The position numbers were made by a program, and so were the translations under genes. Below are positions 1 to 6,576 of a stretch of DNA of 10,092 nt, in pieces. Below the pieces are notes generated by a model, which saw only the letters and a program-made list of their open reading frames with translations, searched no databases and had not been told where the DNA came from. This DNA comes from Solirubrobacterales bacterium (GTDB lineage: Bacteria > Actinomycetota > Thermoleophilia > Solirubrobacterales > 70-9). The stretch spans positions 1 to 10,092 of the forward strand of contig JASLJO010000118.1 of the NCBI GenBank assembly GCA_030152505.1, in the 5' to 3' direction. Each line of letters opens with the position of its first letter. The stretch's first letter is position 1.

Positions 1-654
1 GGGGTCCTCCAGCACCGCCTCCATGCGGTCCTGGTCGGTGACCATGTACGGGGAGATGTAGCCCTTGTCGAACTGCATCCCCTCGGTGAACTCCAGCTCC
101 ATGCCGAAGGTCTGGCCCTCCTCGACGTTGACCACGCCGTCTTTGCCGACTTTCTCGATCGCGTCAGCGATCACGTTGCCGATCTCGTCATCGGCGGCGG
201 AGATCGCGGCGACGCGGGCGATCTGCTCCTTGCCGGCGACCTCTTTGGACTGCTTGCCGCGCAGGTTGTCGACCACCTCGTCGACGGCCTTCTCGATCCC
301 CCGGCGGAGCGCCAGCGGATTGGCCCCGGCGGCGACGTTCTTGAGGCCCTGGCGGACGATCGTCTGGGCCAGCAGCGTCGCCGTCGTGGTGCCGTCACCG
401 GCGACGTCGTTGGTCGCCGTGGCGACCTCACGGACGAGCTGGGCGCCCTGGTTCTCGAAGACGTCCTCGACCTCGACCTCGCGGGCGATGGTGACGCCGT
501 CGTTGGTGATCGTCGGCGCACCGAACTTTTTGTCGAGCACGACGTAGCGGCCTTTCGGGCCGAGGGTGACCTTGACGGCATCGGCGACTGCATCGACGCC
601 GGCCTGCAGGGCCCCGCGTGCCTCCTCCTTGTACTTCAGCTCCTTGTGAGCCAT
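1..654 (-). CDS. groEL: Chaperonin GroEL, N-terminal 218 residues (partial, runs off the left edge)
   Basis: This is the large subunit of the cytosolic ATP-driven chaperonin that encloses unfolded proteins together with GroES. The reading frame starts with ATG at 654 and is open to base 1, so the C-terminal ~60% of a usual ~540-residue protein lies outside the window. Visible family motifs, in near-standard numbering, are TLGPKGR (30-36), TNDGVTIA (50-57), the ATP-site GDGTTTA (86-92, with catalytic-region Asp87) and the apical-domain YISPYM (199-204) that contributes to substrate and GroES binding. The start is fixed by a strong AAGGAGG ribosome binding site. It is the second gene of a groES-groEL operon with a 46-nt spacer and should share its CIRCE control. 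Many actinobacteria carry two groEL copies; whether this is the only one, and whether it ends in a GGM or a His-rich tail, cannot be seen here. Confidence 0.98.
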   Translation of the reverse strand, partial: MAHKELKYKEEARGALQAGVDAVADAVKVTLGPKGRYVVLDKKFGAPTITNDGVTIAREVEVEDVFENQGAQLVREVATATNDVAGDGTTTATLLAQTIVRQGLKNVAAGANPLALRRGIEKAVDEVVDNLRGKQSKEVAGKEQIARVAAISAADDEIGNVIADAIEKVGKDGVVNVEEGQTFGMELEFTEGMQFDKGYISPYMVTDQDRMEAVLEDP

Positions 655-664
655 TGGTTTCCTT

Positions 665-671
665 CCTCCTT
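665..671 (-). promoter_or_regulatory. Ribosome binding site of groEL
   Basis: On the minus strand the sequence AAGGAGG lies 10 nt before the groEL ATG. It is the strongest Shine-Dalgarno match in the window, and it fixes the groEL start in the 46-nt groES-groEL gap. Confidence 0.85.
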
Positions 672-700
672 GGTGTCTCTAAGTCCTGATGGCGGGGGGT

Positions 701-988
701 CTAGCCGAGCTTGGCGAGGACGTCCGACTCGCGCAGCACGAGCAGGTCGTCGCCCTCGACGGTGACCTCGGTACCGCCGTATTTGGAGTAGAGGACCTCG
801 TCGCCATCGCTCAGGTCGAGCGGGCGGCGAGAACCGTCCTCCTGAATTGCGCCGTCGCCGACGGCGACGACCTTGCCCTTCTGCGGCTTCTCTTTGGCCG
901 TGTCGGGGAGGACGATGCCGCTAGCGGTCGTCTCCTCCTCATCGATCGGCTTGACGATCAGCCGGTCCCCGAGGGGCTTCAGCTTCAT
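701..988 (-). CDS. groES: Co-chaperonin GroES
   Basis: This is the 10-kDa co-chaperonin that caps the GroEL ring. The 95-residue length is typical of bacterial GroES (94-100). The N-terminus MKLKPLGDRLIVKP (1-14) matches the family start. The mobile loop (about 16-34) contains the GroEL-binding tripeptide Ile-Val-Leu at 25-27. The conserved glycine-rich GKVVAVGDG stretch (38-46) and the KYGGTEV segment (69-75), followed by a C-terminal beta strand, complete the fold. ATG at 988 is preceded by GGAGGTT. The gene is first in the operon with groEL and lies about 80 nt downstream of a CIRCE operator, so heat-shock control by HrcA is expected. No residue looks aberrant. Confidence 0.98.
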   Translation of the reverse strand: MKLKPLGDRLIVKPIDEEETTASGIVLPDTAKEKPQKGKVVAVGDGAIQEDGSRRPLDLSDGDEVLYSKYGGTEVTVEGDDLLVLRESDVLAKLG

Positions 989-993
989 CCGTG

Positions 994-1000
994 AACCTCC
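994..1000 (-). promoter_or_regulatory. Ribosome binding site of groES
   Basis: On the minus strand GGAGGTT lies 5 nt before the groES ATG at 988, which is ideal spacing and confirms that start. Confidence 0.8.
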
Positions 1001-1066
1001 GTTATGGGTGATTTACTGGTCAAAGTCTCGAAAATCGGCGCCTCAGAGCCGTTCTGCGGTCTCTGG

Positions 1067-1099
1067 GCGTTGGCACTCTACACAGACGAGTGCCAACGC
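1067..1099 (-). promoter_or_regulatory. CIRCE operator (HrcA binding site) of the groES-groEL operon
   Basis: This is a perfect inverted repeat with 12-bp arms, GCGTTGGCACTC at 1067-1078 and GAGTGCCAACGC at 1088-1099, separated by exactly 9 nt. The core matches the CIRCE consensus TTAGCACTC-N9-GAGTGCTAA except for the third base of each arm (G and C for A and T, compensating), the usual change in high-GC genomes. CIRCE is bound by the repressor HrcA and releases groE transcription on heat shock (established knowledge). Here it lies just downstream of the predicted promoter, in the untranslated leader, so bound HrcA would block early transcription and the RNA could also fold into a hairpin. 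hrcA itself is not in the window. Confidence 0.96.
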
Positions 1100-1110
1100 G
1101 GTTAAAGATA

Positions 1111-1139
1111 ACGATAGGTCGCGGTCGGCGCGAGTCGAA
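1111..1139 (-). promoter_or_regulatory. Predicted promoter of groES-groEL
   Basis: Reading the minus strand, a -35-like TTCGAC (1139-1134) and a -10-like TATCGT (1116-1111, TANNNT form) are separated by 17 nt. This predicts transcription starting near 1104 and a leader of about 115 nt that begins just before the CIRCE element. The -35 starts only 12 nt after the stop codon of the upstream SRPBCC gene. The boxes were called by eye; the CIRCE position independently supports a promoter here. Confidence 0.6.
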
Positions 1140-1150
1140 CCGCCGCCGCG

Positions 1151-1624
1151 CTAGCCGCTGGCAAGCAGCTTGCAGCCGAGCAGCTCGGCGATGCCGGCGC
1201 CACCGTGGGACATCACCCAGTCGTGGTTCCACTCGAAGGCCGGGCGGGCGAGCGGGGCCAGCAGGTTCATCCAGGGCTTCGTCGTCGCCACGTTCCACTC
1301 ATAGAGGACCGCGGTGACGCCATCCTGCTCATAGAGACGCCAGCGACCGATCCCGGCCAGCTCGCCGACGGCGTCGGCCTGCAACAGGTGTGGCCGCTCG
1401 ACGTGGGTGGTGGTGACCTCGAACTCGACCCGGTAGGGCAGCAGGCTCTTCCAGACCATGCGCGATACCGCGCCCACCCCGCCGCCGTCGCCGCCGTCGC
1501 GTTCTTCGACCTCCTCCACGCCACGCCACCACTCCGGCCAGCGCTCCTGGTCGTAGATGGCCTCCCAGACCGGCTCCCGCGGCGAGTCGAGCAGCCAGGT
1601 GGTGAGGAATGCGTAGTCGGCCAT
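1151..1624 (-). CDS. SRPBCC (START/polyketide-cyclase-like) domain protein
   Basis: A 157-residue soluble protein with the helix-grip fold signature of the SRPBCC superfamily. It has an N-terminal beta strand (3-12) with a following DSPREPVWEAIYD helix, then the typical RWPEWWRGVEEVE stretch (28-40). A glycine-rich turn (44-51) precedes alternating strands, and a long amphipathic C-terminal helix with FEWNHDWVM (130-138) would close the hydrophobic cavity. The length (~150) fits the family. Members bind or transform hydrophobic ligands, but the substrate cannot be read from sequence. There is no signal peptide. ATG at 1624 lies 10 nt after the stop of the ASCH gene and has no clear Shine-Dalgarno, so it is probably translated from the same mRNA by coupling. 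The assignment to the fold is firm; the function is unknown. Confidence 0.85.
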   Translation of the reverse strand: MADYAFLTTWLLDSPREPVWEAIYDQERWPEWWRGVEEVEERDGGDGGGVGAVSRMVWKSLLPYRVEFEVTTTHVERPHLLQADAVGELAGIGRWRLYEQDGVTAVLYEWNVATTKPWMNLLAPLARPAFEWNHDWVMSHGGAGIAELLGCKLLASG

Positions 1625-1634
1625 CGCGGAGCCG

Positions 1635-2039
1635 CTAATTGTGGTGCGGCGTCTCCCCGTTGCCGAAGTGCGCCCCCGGCGGCTCGACGATCTGCGAGAA
1701 GCGGATCACGGTGACGATGTCATCGGGGCCCACCGTGCGGCCGTAGATCTGTTCGAGGAACTTGACCTCGTCCTCGAGCCGCCGGAACTCGGGGTTGTCG
1801 TGCTCGATATCGCGCGGAGAGAGGTCGGCGACCTTCTTCACCTCGACGTCGTCGATGCAGGCCGCGAAGATTTTCTCGCGCGGGCTGTGACGGAAGCCGA
1901 CCGTGATCCAGACCACCTGGCCCCGCTCGTACTTGCTGGTCTTGTCGCCAAGGCGAATGGTCGCCGTCTTGCGACCGCGCTTGAGCTGGTCGACGAAAAC
2001 GGTGGAATAGAAGTTGAGGACGTAGATGCCGCCGCGCAT
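1635..2039 (-). CDS. ASCH-domain protein (putative RNA-binding or RNA-modifying)
   Basis: A 134-residue cytosolic protein recognised as an ASCH domain (PUA-like beta barrel). Near the N-terminus LNFYSTVFVDQL (8-19) leads into RGRKTATIR (21-29), which carries the family G-x-K-x-x-T motif with Lys24 and Thr27. This is followed by GDKTSKY (31-37) and the strand QVVWITVG (41-48). The conserved helix SPRDIEHDNPEF (74-85) and the final strand DDIVTVIRFSQI (106-117) complete the domain. ASCH proteins are proposed to bind RNA, and one branch (YqfB) hydrolyses N4-acetylcytidine; which applies here is not visible. ATG at 2039 is the only reasonable start and has no Shine-Dalgarno. A TANNNT box (TACGCT, 2054-2049) 9 nt upstream could give a nearly leaderless mRNA, though this is weak. 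It precedes the SRPBCC gene by 10 nt. Confidence 0.85.
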   Translation of the reverse strand: MRGGIYVLNFYSTVFVDQLKRGRKTATIRLGDKTSKYERGQVVWITVGFRHSPREKIFAACIDDVEVKKVADLSPRDIEHDNPEFRRLEDEVKFLEQIYGRTVGPDDIVTVIRFSQIVEPPGAHFGNGETPHHN

Positions 2040-2158
2040 GGCGAAGCGAGCGTATCTGACAGCGCGCTGACCGGTCGCATTGCAGCCAGAGCCGGCTCGT
2101 GGACGTTTGTTCGTCGGTGGGGTGTAGGCGGACCGAAAACGGGTCGATGGGAGGTGCG
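2040..2158. other. Divergent spacer between the ASCH gene and the first RTX gene
   Basis: These 119 bases must hold the starts of two opposite transcripts. I see no convincing -35/-10 pair for the plus strand. An open frame with ATG at 2099 or 2147 runs into the RTX gene, but neither start has a ribosome binding site. Confidence 0.5.
2149..2155 (+). promoter_or_regulatory. Ribosome binding site deciding the start of the first RTX gene
   Basis: GGGAGGT ends 3 nt before ATG at 2159, slightly close but the only Shine-Dalgarno in the area. It favours 2159 over the in-frame ATGs at 2099 and 2147. Starting at 2159 also gives a normal signal peptide. Confidence 0.6.
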
Positions 2159-4045
2159 ATGTCGCCTCTCATCTCTCGTGCGCTCATGCTTCGCGGCGCG
2201 ATCGCCCTCTGCGCCACCGGTCTGCTGCTGCTCGTTCCGAGCAGCGGGGCCTCCGCCGCCACCTGCGCCGGCAAGCACGCGACGATCGTCGGCACGCCCG
2301 GCGACGACGTCATCGTCGGCAAGAGGGCCAGCGACGTGATCTACGGCGGCGGCGGGGACGACAGGATCTCCGGCGGGCCCAACGGCAACGACACGATCTG
2401 CGGCGGGCCAGGGGACGACAGGATCCACGGCGGGCGGGGCTTCGACGCGCTCCATGGCGACGGCGGCGACGACCGGCTCTCCGGTGACAGCGGCTCCGAC
2501 CACATCGAGGGTGGCGACGGCAACGACTCTCTCAGCGGCGCCGAGGGCAGGGACAGCCTCCTCGGCGGTGGCGGCAGCGATGAAATCCGCGGCGCGAAGG
2601 GGCCCGATCGGATGCTCGGAGGCAGCGACGGCGACGTGCTGATCGGCGAGAAGGGCAGCGACGAAGCCCTCGGCGGTGGCGGCAACGATTGGCTCTACGG
2701 CGACAAGGGCAACGACAGCCTCGAAGACGGCGAGGGCGACGACAAGGTCGAAGGCGGGCCCGGCGACGACCCCGAGCTCGAAGGCGGACCGGGCACCGAT
2801 CAGATCCTTGCCGGCGCCGGCAGCGACAACGCCGACGGCGGCGAGGGCGACGACGACATCGTCCGCGGCGACAGCGGCGAAGACACGCTGAGCGGCGGCG
2901 GCGGCGGGCAGGACATCGTCTCCTACGCGAGCGCCACCCGCGGCAGCGTCATCGTCGACCTCGAAACCGGCAAATCCAAAGGCGACGGGCACGACAGCCT
3001 GCACGGCTTCGAGGACGTGGTCGGCTCGCCGCAAGGCGACGACATCATCGGCAACGGCGGCGTCAACCGGCTCGACGGCGGAGTCGGCAACGACGCCCTC
3101 GACGGCAGCGGGGGCTCGGACGAAGCCTTCGGCGGCGCCGGCGACGACCAGTGCAACGGCTTCGCCACCGAACATTCCTGCGGCACTGAACCCATCCCAC
3201 CGCCGAACGACACCTTCGTCATCCTCAACCAGGGCCTCGACGGGTCGAGCCTGGTCGTGCAGGGAAGCAACGAGGCCAACCACATCCAGGTCTCCTTCGG
3301 CGACGGCGGCTGGGCCGTCTCCGACGACAACGGAATCTTTGCCGGCGAAGGCTGTACGGCGGGCGGCGGCGACGCGGTGAGCTGCACCACCCCCGCGGCC
3401 TCCGACCTGCTCGTAATCACCGGCGGTGCCGGCGACGACGACATCTCCGTGGCCGACAGCGTCCCCGCCGCGGTGCACGTCCGCGCCAACGGCAACACCG
3501 GCTCGGACGCGATCAGCGGTGGTCGCGGCGACGACGTGCTCGAGGCGGGCGAGAACTACAACAACCCCGACGACGGCAGCGACACGCTGAACGGCAACGA
3601 CGGCAGCGACGTGCTCTACGCCGACCCAGGCGCCGACCATCTCTCCGGCGGTGCCGGTGATGACCTGCTCGTCTCCTCGGTCCCCGTCTGCCAGGGCCAC
3701 ACCTATGACGGCGGGCCCGGCGAAGACACCGTCTCCTACGGGCGCTCGGACGCGGCGCTGACCGTGCGGCTCGGCGGTACGGGGGGCCCCGGCGGCTGCG
3801 GCAATCCCGACCAGGTCCAGTCCGACAACGAGAGCCTCGAGGGCTCCGACGGGCCCGACGTGCTGATCGGCGACAACAGCGGCAACAGCTTCCTCGGCCA
3901 TCTCGGCGCCGACACCTTCATCGGCGAGGGCGGCAACGACTTCATCGACGCCGTCGACGGCAAAGCGGACAAATCGATCAACTGCGGTGGCGGGGGCGGC
4001 GAAGTGGTCAAGGACAAAGTCGATCCAAGCCCGGTCGGCTGCTGA
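2159..4045 (+). CDS. Secreted RTX-repeat (hemolysin-type) calcium-binding protein 1
   Basis: A 628-residue exported protein built mostly of GGxGxDxUx nonapeptides, which form calcium-filled beta rolls. A Sec signal peptide occupies 1-33 (Arg7 and Arg12, hydrophobic core 13-26, cleavage after ASA). The first RTX block (about 43-337) includes a serralysin-like segment, SYASATRGSVIVDLETG, near 255. A non-RTX module (about 345-430) follows, with alternating strands and the pair EGCTAGGGDAVSC. A second RTX block runs to about 615 and the protein ends in a Cys-containing cap (NCGGGGG ... VGC). No enzymatic domain is visible. No type I secretion genes are adjacent, so Sec export to the cell surface or medium is inferred. 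A tandem paralogue follows 91 nt later. Function could be structural, adhesive or calcium storage; the sequence does not decide. Confidence 0.9.
   Translation: MSPLISRALMLRGAIALCATGLLLLVPSSGASAATCAGKHATIVGTPGDDVIVGKRASDVIYGGGGDDRISGGPNGNDTICGGPGDDRIHGGRGFDALHGDGGDDRLSGDSGSDHIEGGDGNDSLSGAEGRDSLLGGGGSDEIRGAKGPDRMLGGSDGDVLIGEKGSDEALGGGGNDWLYGDKGNDSLEDGEGDDKVEGGPGDDPELEGGPGTDQILAGAGSDNADGGEGDDDIVRGDSGEDTLSGGGGGQDIVSYASATRGSVIVDLETGKSKGDGHDSLHGFEDVVGSPQGDDIIGNGGVNRLDGGVGNDALDGSGGSDEAFGGAGDDQCNGFATEHSCGTEPIPPPNDTFVILNQGLDGSSLVVQGSNEANHIQVSFGDGGWAVSDDNGIFAGEGCTAGGGDAVSCTTPAASDLLVITGGAGDDDISVADSVPAAVHVRANGNTGSDAISGGRGDDVLEAGENYNNPDDGSDTLNGNDGSDVLYADPGADHLSGGAGDDLLVSSVPVCQGHTYDGGPGEDTVSYGRSDAALTVRLGGTGGPGGCGNPDQVQSDNESLEGSDGPDVLIGDNSGNSFLGHLGADTFIGEGGNDFIDAVDGKADKSINCGGGGGEVVKDKVDPSPVGC
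2255..2440 (+). repeat. Near-identical 186-bp direct repeat, copy 1
   Basis: Codons 33-94 of RTX gene 1. It matches 4233-4418 with 6 mismatches counted by eye (2274, 2363, 2364, 2369, 2394, 2410) and includes an identical run of 88 bp (2275-2362). Similarity stops abruptly at both ends. Confidence 0.9.
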
Positions 4046-4136
4046 CGAACCCGCCGCCCACCTCGGTACGCAATACGCGGTAGACGGGTCTCTTGCACCT
4101 TTGCAGGAGGCGCGGGGGAAGGCCGATAGCCAGGCA
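4046..4136. other. Spacer between the two RTX genes
   Basis: These 91 bases contain AGGAGG at 4105-4110, but no in-frame start codon lies at a useful distance from it. No terminator hairpin with a T-run is seen, so the two RTX genes may be co-transcribed. The upstream frame is open back to 3987, inside gene 1, but has no supporting start signal. Confidence 0.5.
4125..4130 (+). promoter_or_regulatory. Possible -10 box of a leaderless RTX 2 transcript
   Basis: GATAGC lies exactly 6 nt before ATG at 4137, which would place transcription start at or next to the start codon. It would explain the missing ribosome binding site. The match to TANNNT is poor and no -35 is seen. Confidence 0.25.
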
Positions 4137-5921
4137 ATGGCGCGACCCCTCGGACCGGCCTTCCCGCGAATCGCCTTCGCCGCGCTCGGCGCCGCGCTCT
4201 TCCTCCTGCTTCCGGCCTGGAGCGACGCCTCGGCCGCCACCTGCGCCGGCAGGCACGCGACGATCGTCGGCACGCCCGGCGACGACGTCATCGTCGGCAA
4301 GAGGGCCAGCGACGTGATCTACGGCGGCGGCGGGGACGACGAGATCACCGGCGGGCCCAACGGCAACGACAGGATCTGCGGCGGGCCGGGGGACGACAGG
4401 ATCCACGGCGGGCGGGGCAACGACACGCTCGACGGAGAAGGCGGCGACGACCGCCTCGTCGGCGAAAAAGGGGCCGACAACCTGATCGGCGGCGAAGGGG
4501 ATGACACCATCCTCGGCGCCAAGGGCCCCGACGACGAGCTCGGCGGGGCCGGCGAGGACGAGCTCTTCGGCGGGCGTGGGCCGGACGCGATGAAGGCCGG
4601 CGGAGGCGACGATGTGCTCTACGCCGGCAAAGCCAGCGAGCACGTGGTCGACGGCGAAGGCGGCAGCGACCGGATCCACGGCGGGCGGGGCAATGACGCG
4701 CTCCACGGGGGCGCCGGCGACGACACGGTGGACGGCGGCCTCGGCGACGACACGCTGAACGGCGAAGGCGGCAGCGACCTGCTGATCGGCAGCCACGGGA
4801 GAGACGACATCTCGGGTGGCACCGGCGACGAAGACGTGCTGCGCGGAGACATCGGCTTCGACAAGCTGGACGGCGGCCCCGGCGAACGCGACATGGCCTC
4901 CTTCGCCACTGCTTCCGAAGCGGTGACCGCCGACCTCACCACCGGCAGCGCCCATGGCGACGGGCGCGACACGATCTCCCCGGAAACCGAGGACATCATC
5001 GGATCGACCTTCGGCGACACGCTGATCGGGGACCGAGCCCCGAACAGGCTCGACGGCGGCGGCGGCTACGACACCCTGCAGGGTGGAGGCGGTGGCGACG
5101 AGCTCTTCGGTGGCCCCGGCGGCGCGAGCTGCAGCGGCGCCTCGATGACCGAGGGCTGCGAACCAGCCGAGGCCGGCGTCCCCGGACCGGAGGTCTCGCG
5201 TGTCCACAGCATCGACGGAAGCGGCTCGCTCAGCGTGGTCGGCACCGCCGCCGACGACTCGATCTGGATCGCCCTGCGGAACGGCCGCTACGTCATCTCC
5301 GACAGCGGCAACCCCTTCCCTGCGGCCAATGTCGGGGAATGCGATTCGGTCGGGGGCGACGCCAGCTGCGATAGCGACGTGCAGACGATCCTGATCGAGG
5401 CCGGCGCCGGCAACGACCAGGTGGCCGTCGACGGCAGCGTCCCCTCCCAGGTCGAAGTACGGATCGAAGGCGGGCCGGGTGCTGACGTGCTTCACGGTGG
5501 GCCGGGCGGCGACGTGGTCGAGGCCGGCGACGACAGCGATCCGGACGCGCTCGAAGGAGGACCCGGCGACGACGCGCTGATCGGCGCCAGAACCGACTTC
5601 CACGTGCCGGTCAACAGCGGCAAGAGCACCTTCATCGGCGGGCCCGGCGACGATGTGATGGTCGGCGGCGACCCCTGCGACGGCGATCTCTTCGACGGCG
5701 GGCCGGGCAACGACGACGCCAACTTCTTCCGCTTCACGCCCGGTGTGACGGCCGAAATCGGCGGCCCCGTGAGTCGTGCGGGGAGCCCCTGCACCCCCGG
5801 TCACATCGACCCCTCGGTCGAGCAGCTCGAGGGCTCCCCCGGCCCTGACACGCTGATCGGCAACCACGACGACAGCCTGATCGGCCACGGCGGGCGCAAC
5901 AGGCTGCGTCTCCGTCGTTAG
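4137..5921 (+). CDS. Secreted RTX-repeat (hemolysin-type) calcium-binding protein 2, tandem paralogue
   Basis: A 594-residue paralogue of the preceding gene with the same order of parts. It has a 33-residue signal peptide (Arg3 and Arg11, hydrophobic core 12-26, cleavage after ASA), then an RTX block (about 43-330) with a serralysin-like segment FATASEAVTADLTTG near 258. A non-RTX module (about 352-428) carries the Cys pair GECDSVGGDASC, followed by a second RTX block. The signal peptide differs in sequence from that of protein 1, yet the first 61 mature residues are almost identical. The C-terminus stops early at SLIGHGGRNRLRLRR, losing the last repeats and the Cys cap of protein 1. ATG at 4137 is chosen for its signal peptide and has no proper Shine-Dalgarno. 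The gene converges on pcm with 7 nt between the stop codons. Role unknown; calcium-binding surface protein inferred. Confidence 0.88.
   Translation: MARPLGPAFPRIAFAALGAALFLLLPAWSDASAATCAGRHATIVGTPGDDVIVGKRASDVIYGGGGDDEITGGPNGNDRICGGPGDDRIHGGRGNDTLDGEGGDDRLVGEKGADNLIGGEGDDTILGAKGPDDELGGAGEDELFGGRGPDAMKAGGGDDVLYAGKASEHVVDGEGGSDRIHGGRGNDALHGGAGDDTVDGGLGDDTLNGEGGSDLLIGSHGRDDISGGTGDEDVLRGDIGFDKLDGGPGERDMASFATASEAVTADLTTGSAHGDGRDTISPETEDIIGSTFGDTLIGDRAPNRLDGGGGYDTLQGGGGGDELFGGPGGASCSGASMTEGCEPAEAGVPGPEVSRVHSIDGSGSLSVVGTAADDSIWIALRNGRYVISDSGNPFPAANVGECDSVGGDASCDSDVQTILIEAGAGNDQVAVDGSVPSQVEVRIEGGPGADVLHGGPGGDVVEAGDDSDPDALEGGPGDDALIGARTDFHVPVNSGKSTFIGGPGDDVMVGGDPCDGDLFDGGPGNDDANFFRFTPGVTAEIGGPVSRAGSPCTPGHIDPSVEQLEGSPGPDTLIGNHDDSLIGHGGRNRLRLRR
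4233..4418 (+). repeat. Near-identical 186-bp direct repeat, copy 2
   Basis: Codons 33-94 of RTX gene 2, offset exactly 1978 bp from copy 1 with no gaps. Five of the six mismatched bases change amino acids (K/R, R/E by two bases, S/T, T/R) and one is silent (Pro, CCA/CCG). Confidence 0.9.
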
Positions 5922-5928
5922 TCCGGCG

Positions 5929-6576
5929 CTAGGCGGGGCCGAAGCCCTCCTCGCCGATCAGGGGGACGAAGCGGCAGGGACCGATCTCGCCACGCACGAG
6001 TTCCGCGCCGCGGCGATGGAAGACAGTGAGCAGGTCGACCCGCTCGGCGGCAATCGGGACGACGAGGCGACCGCCGTCGGCGAGCTGGCCGAGCAGGGTG
6101 CGCGGCGGCGCCGGCGCGGTGGCGTGGACCGCGATCGCCTCGAACGGGGCCCGCTCCGCCAGGCCGCGGCTGCCGTCGCCGACGAATAGCTCGACGTTGG
6201 CGACGCCGAGCCGGTCGAGTGCCCGCTGGGCCTCTTCAGCCAGCGCCCCGTACCGCTCGAAGCCGATCACCCGCGCGGCGAGGCGGGCCAGGACCGCGGC
6301 CGAGTAGCCCGAGCCAGAGCCGACCTCCAGCACCTGCTCGCCGCCGCGCAGCTCCAGAGCCTGGCAGATGGCGGCGACGATCCAGGGCTGGGAGATCGTC
6401 TGTCCCTCCCCGATCAGCAGCGCCGCGTCGGAGTAGGCGCGGCCGCGCTGCCGCTCGGGGACGAACTCCTCCCGCGGCACGTCCGCCATCGCCGCCAGCA
6501 CCCGCTCGTCGCCGATACCGCGGCGCCGCAGCTGCCGCTCGACCATCCGCGCGCGCCGCTCGGCGAAGTCAGGCAC
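5929..6576 (-). CDS. pcm: Protein-L-isoaspartate O-methyltransferase
   Basis: Cytosolic repair enzyme that transfers a methyl group from S-adenosylmethionine to L-isoaspartyl residues in aged proteins, starting their return to aspartate. The 215-residue length is normal for bacterial Pcm. Visible motifs are the N-terminal helix RARMVERQLRRRGI (8-21), GQTISQPWIVA (58-68) around the isoaspartate site, and SAM motif I VLEVGSGSGY (82-91). An acidic residue, Glu107, sits in post-I, with VGDGSRGL (132-139), GGRLVVPI (168-175) and the C-terminal RFVPLIGEEGF (202-212). The start is GTG at 6576, directly after the TAG of the CRP-family gene with no spacer and no Shine-Dalgarno. Translation by ribosomes finishing that gene is inferred. 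A later in-frame ATG (codon 11) would remove part of the conserved first helix. The 3' end converges with RTX gene 2. Confidence 0.95.
   Translation of the reverse strand: MPDFAERRARMVERQLRRRGIGDERVLAAMADVPREEFVPERQRGRAYSDAALLIGEGQTISQPWIVAAICQALELRGGEQVLEVGSGSGYSAAVLARLAARVIGFERYGALAEEAQRALDRLGVANVELFVGDGSRGLAERAPFEAIAVHATAPAPPRTLLGQLADGGRLVVPIAAERVDLLTVFHRRGAELVRGEIGPCRFVPLIGEEGFGPA

Noticed and set aside
1120..1160. Possible 3' part of a tRNA on the minus strand (GGTTCGACTC resembling a T-loop)
   Set aside because: The flanking bases do not form the 5-bp T stem, there is no acceptor, anticodon or D arm, and the TTCGAC is better explained as part of the groES -35 region.
2131..2145. Small hairpin GACCG-AAAA-CGGGTC near the RTX 1 ribosome binding site as a regulatory RNA element
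   Set aside because: It has about five pairs with a bulge, and no conserved riboswitch or thermometer motif (no UUUU pairing to the Shine-Dalgarno); likely chance in GC-rich DNA.
1838..4300. Very long antisense open frame (820 codons) opposite RTX gene 1, and a similar 626-codon frame at 4008-5888
   Set aside because: Both are stop-free mirrors of GC-rich GGC/GAC repeats. Their products are Val/Ala-rich low-complexity sequence with no signal peptide or motif, and the plus strand encodes clear signal peptides and RTX repeats.
2284..5900. Periodic ~27-nt repeats as a CRISPR array or minisatellite
   Set aside because: The period equals nine codons, the units vary freely and stay in frame, and the translation gives GGxGxDxUx repeats. 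This is coding RTX repetition.
5936..5947. Hairpin GGGC-CGAA-GCCC (GGGC-TTCG-GCCC on the other strand) at the convergent RTX 2 / pcm junction as a terminator
   Set aside because: The stem is only 4 bp, lies inside the pcm coding end and has no T-run on either strand. It is not enough to call a terminator.
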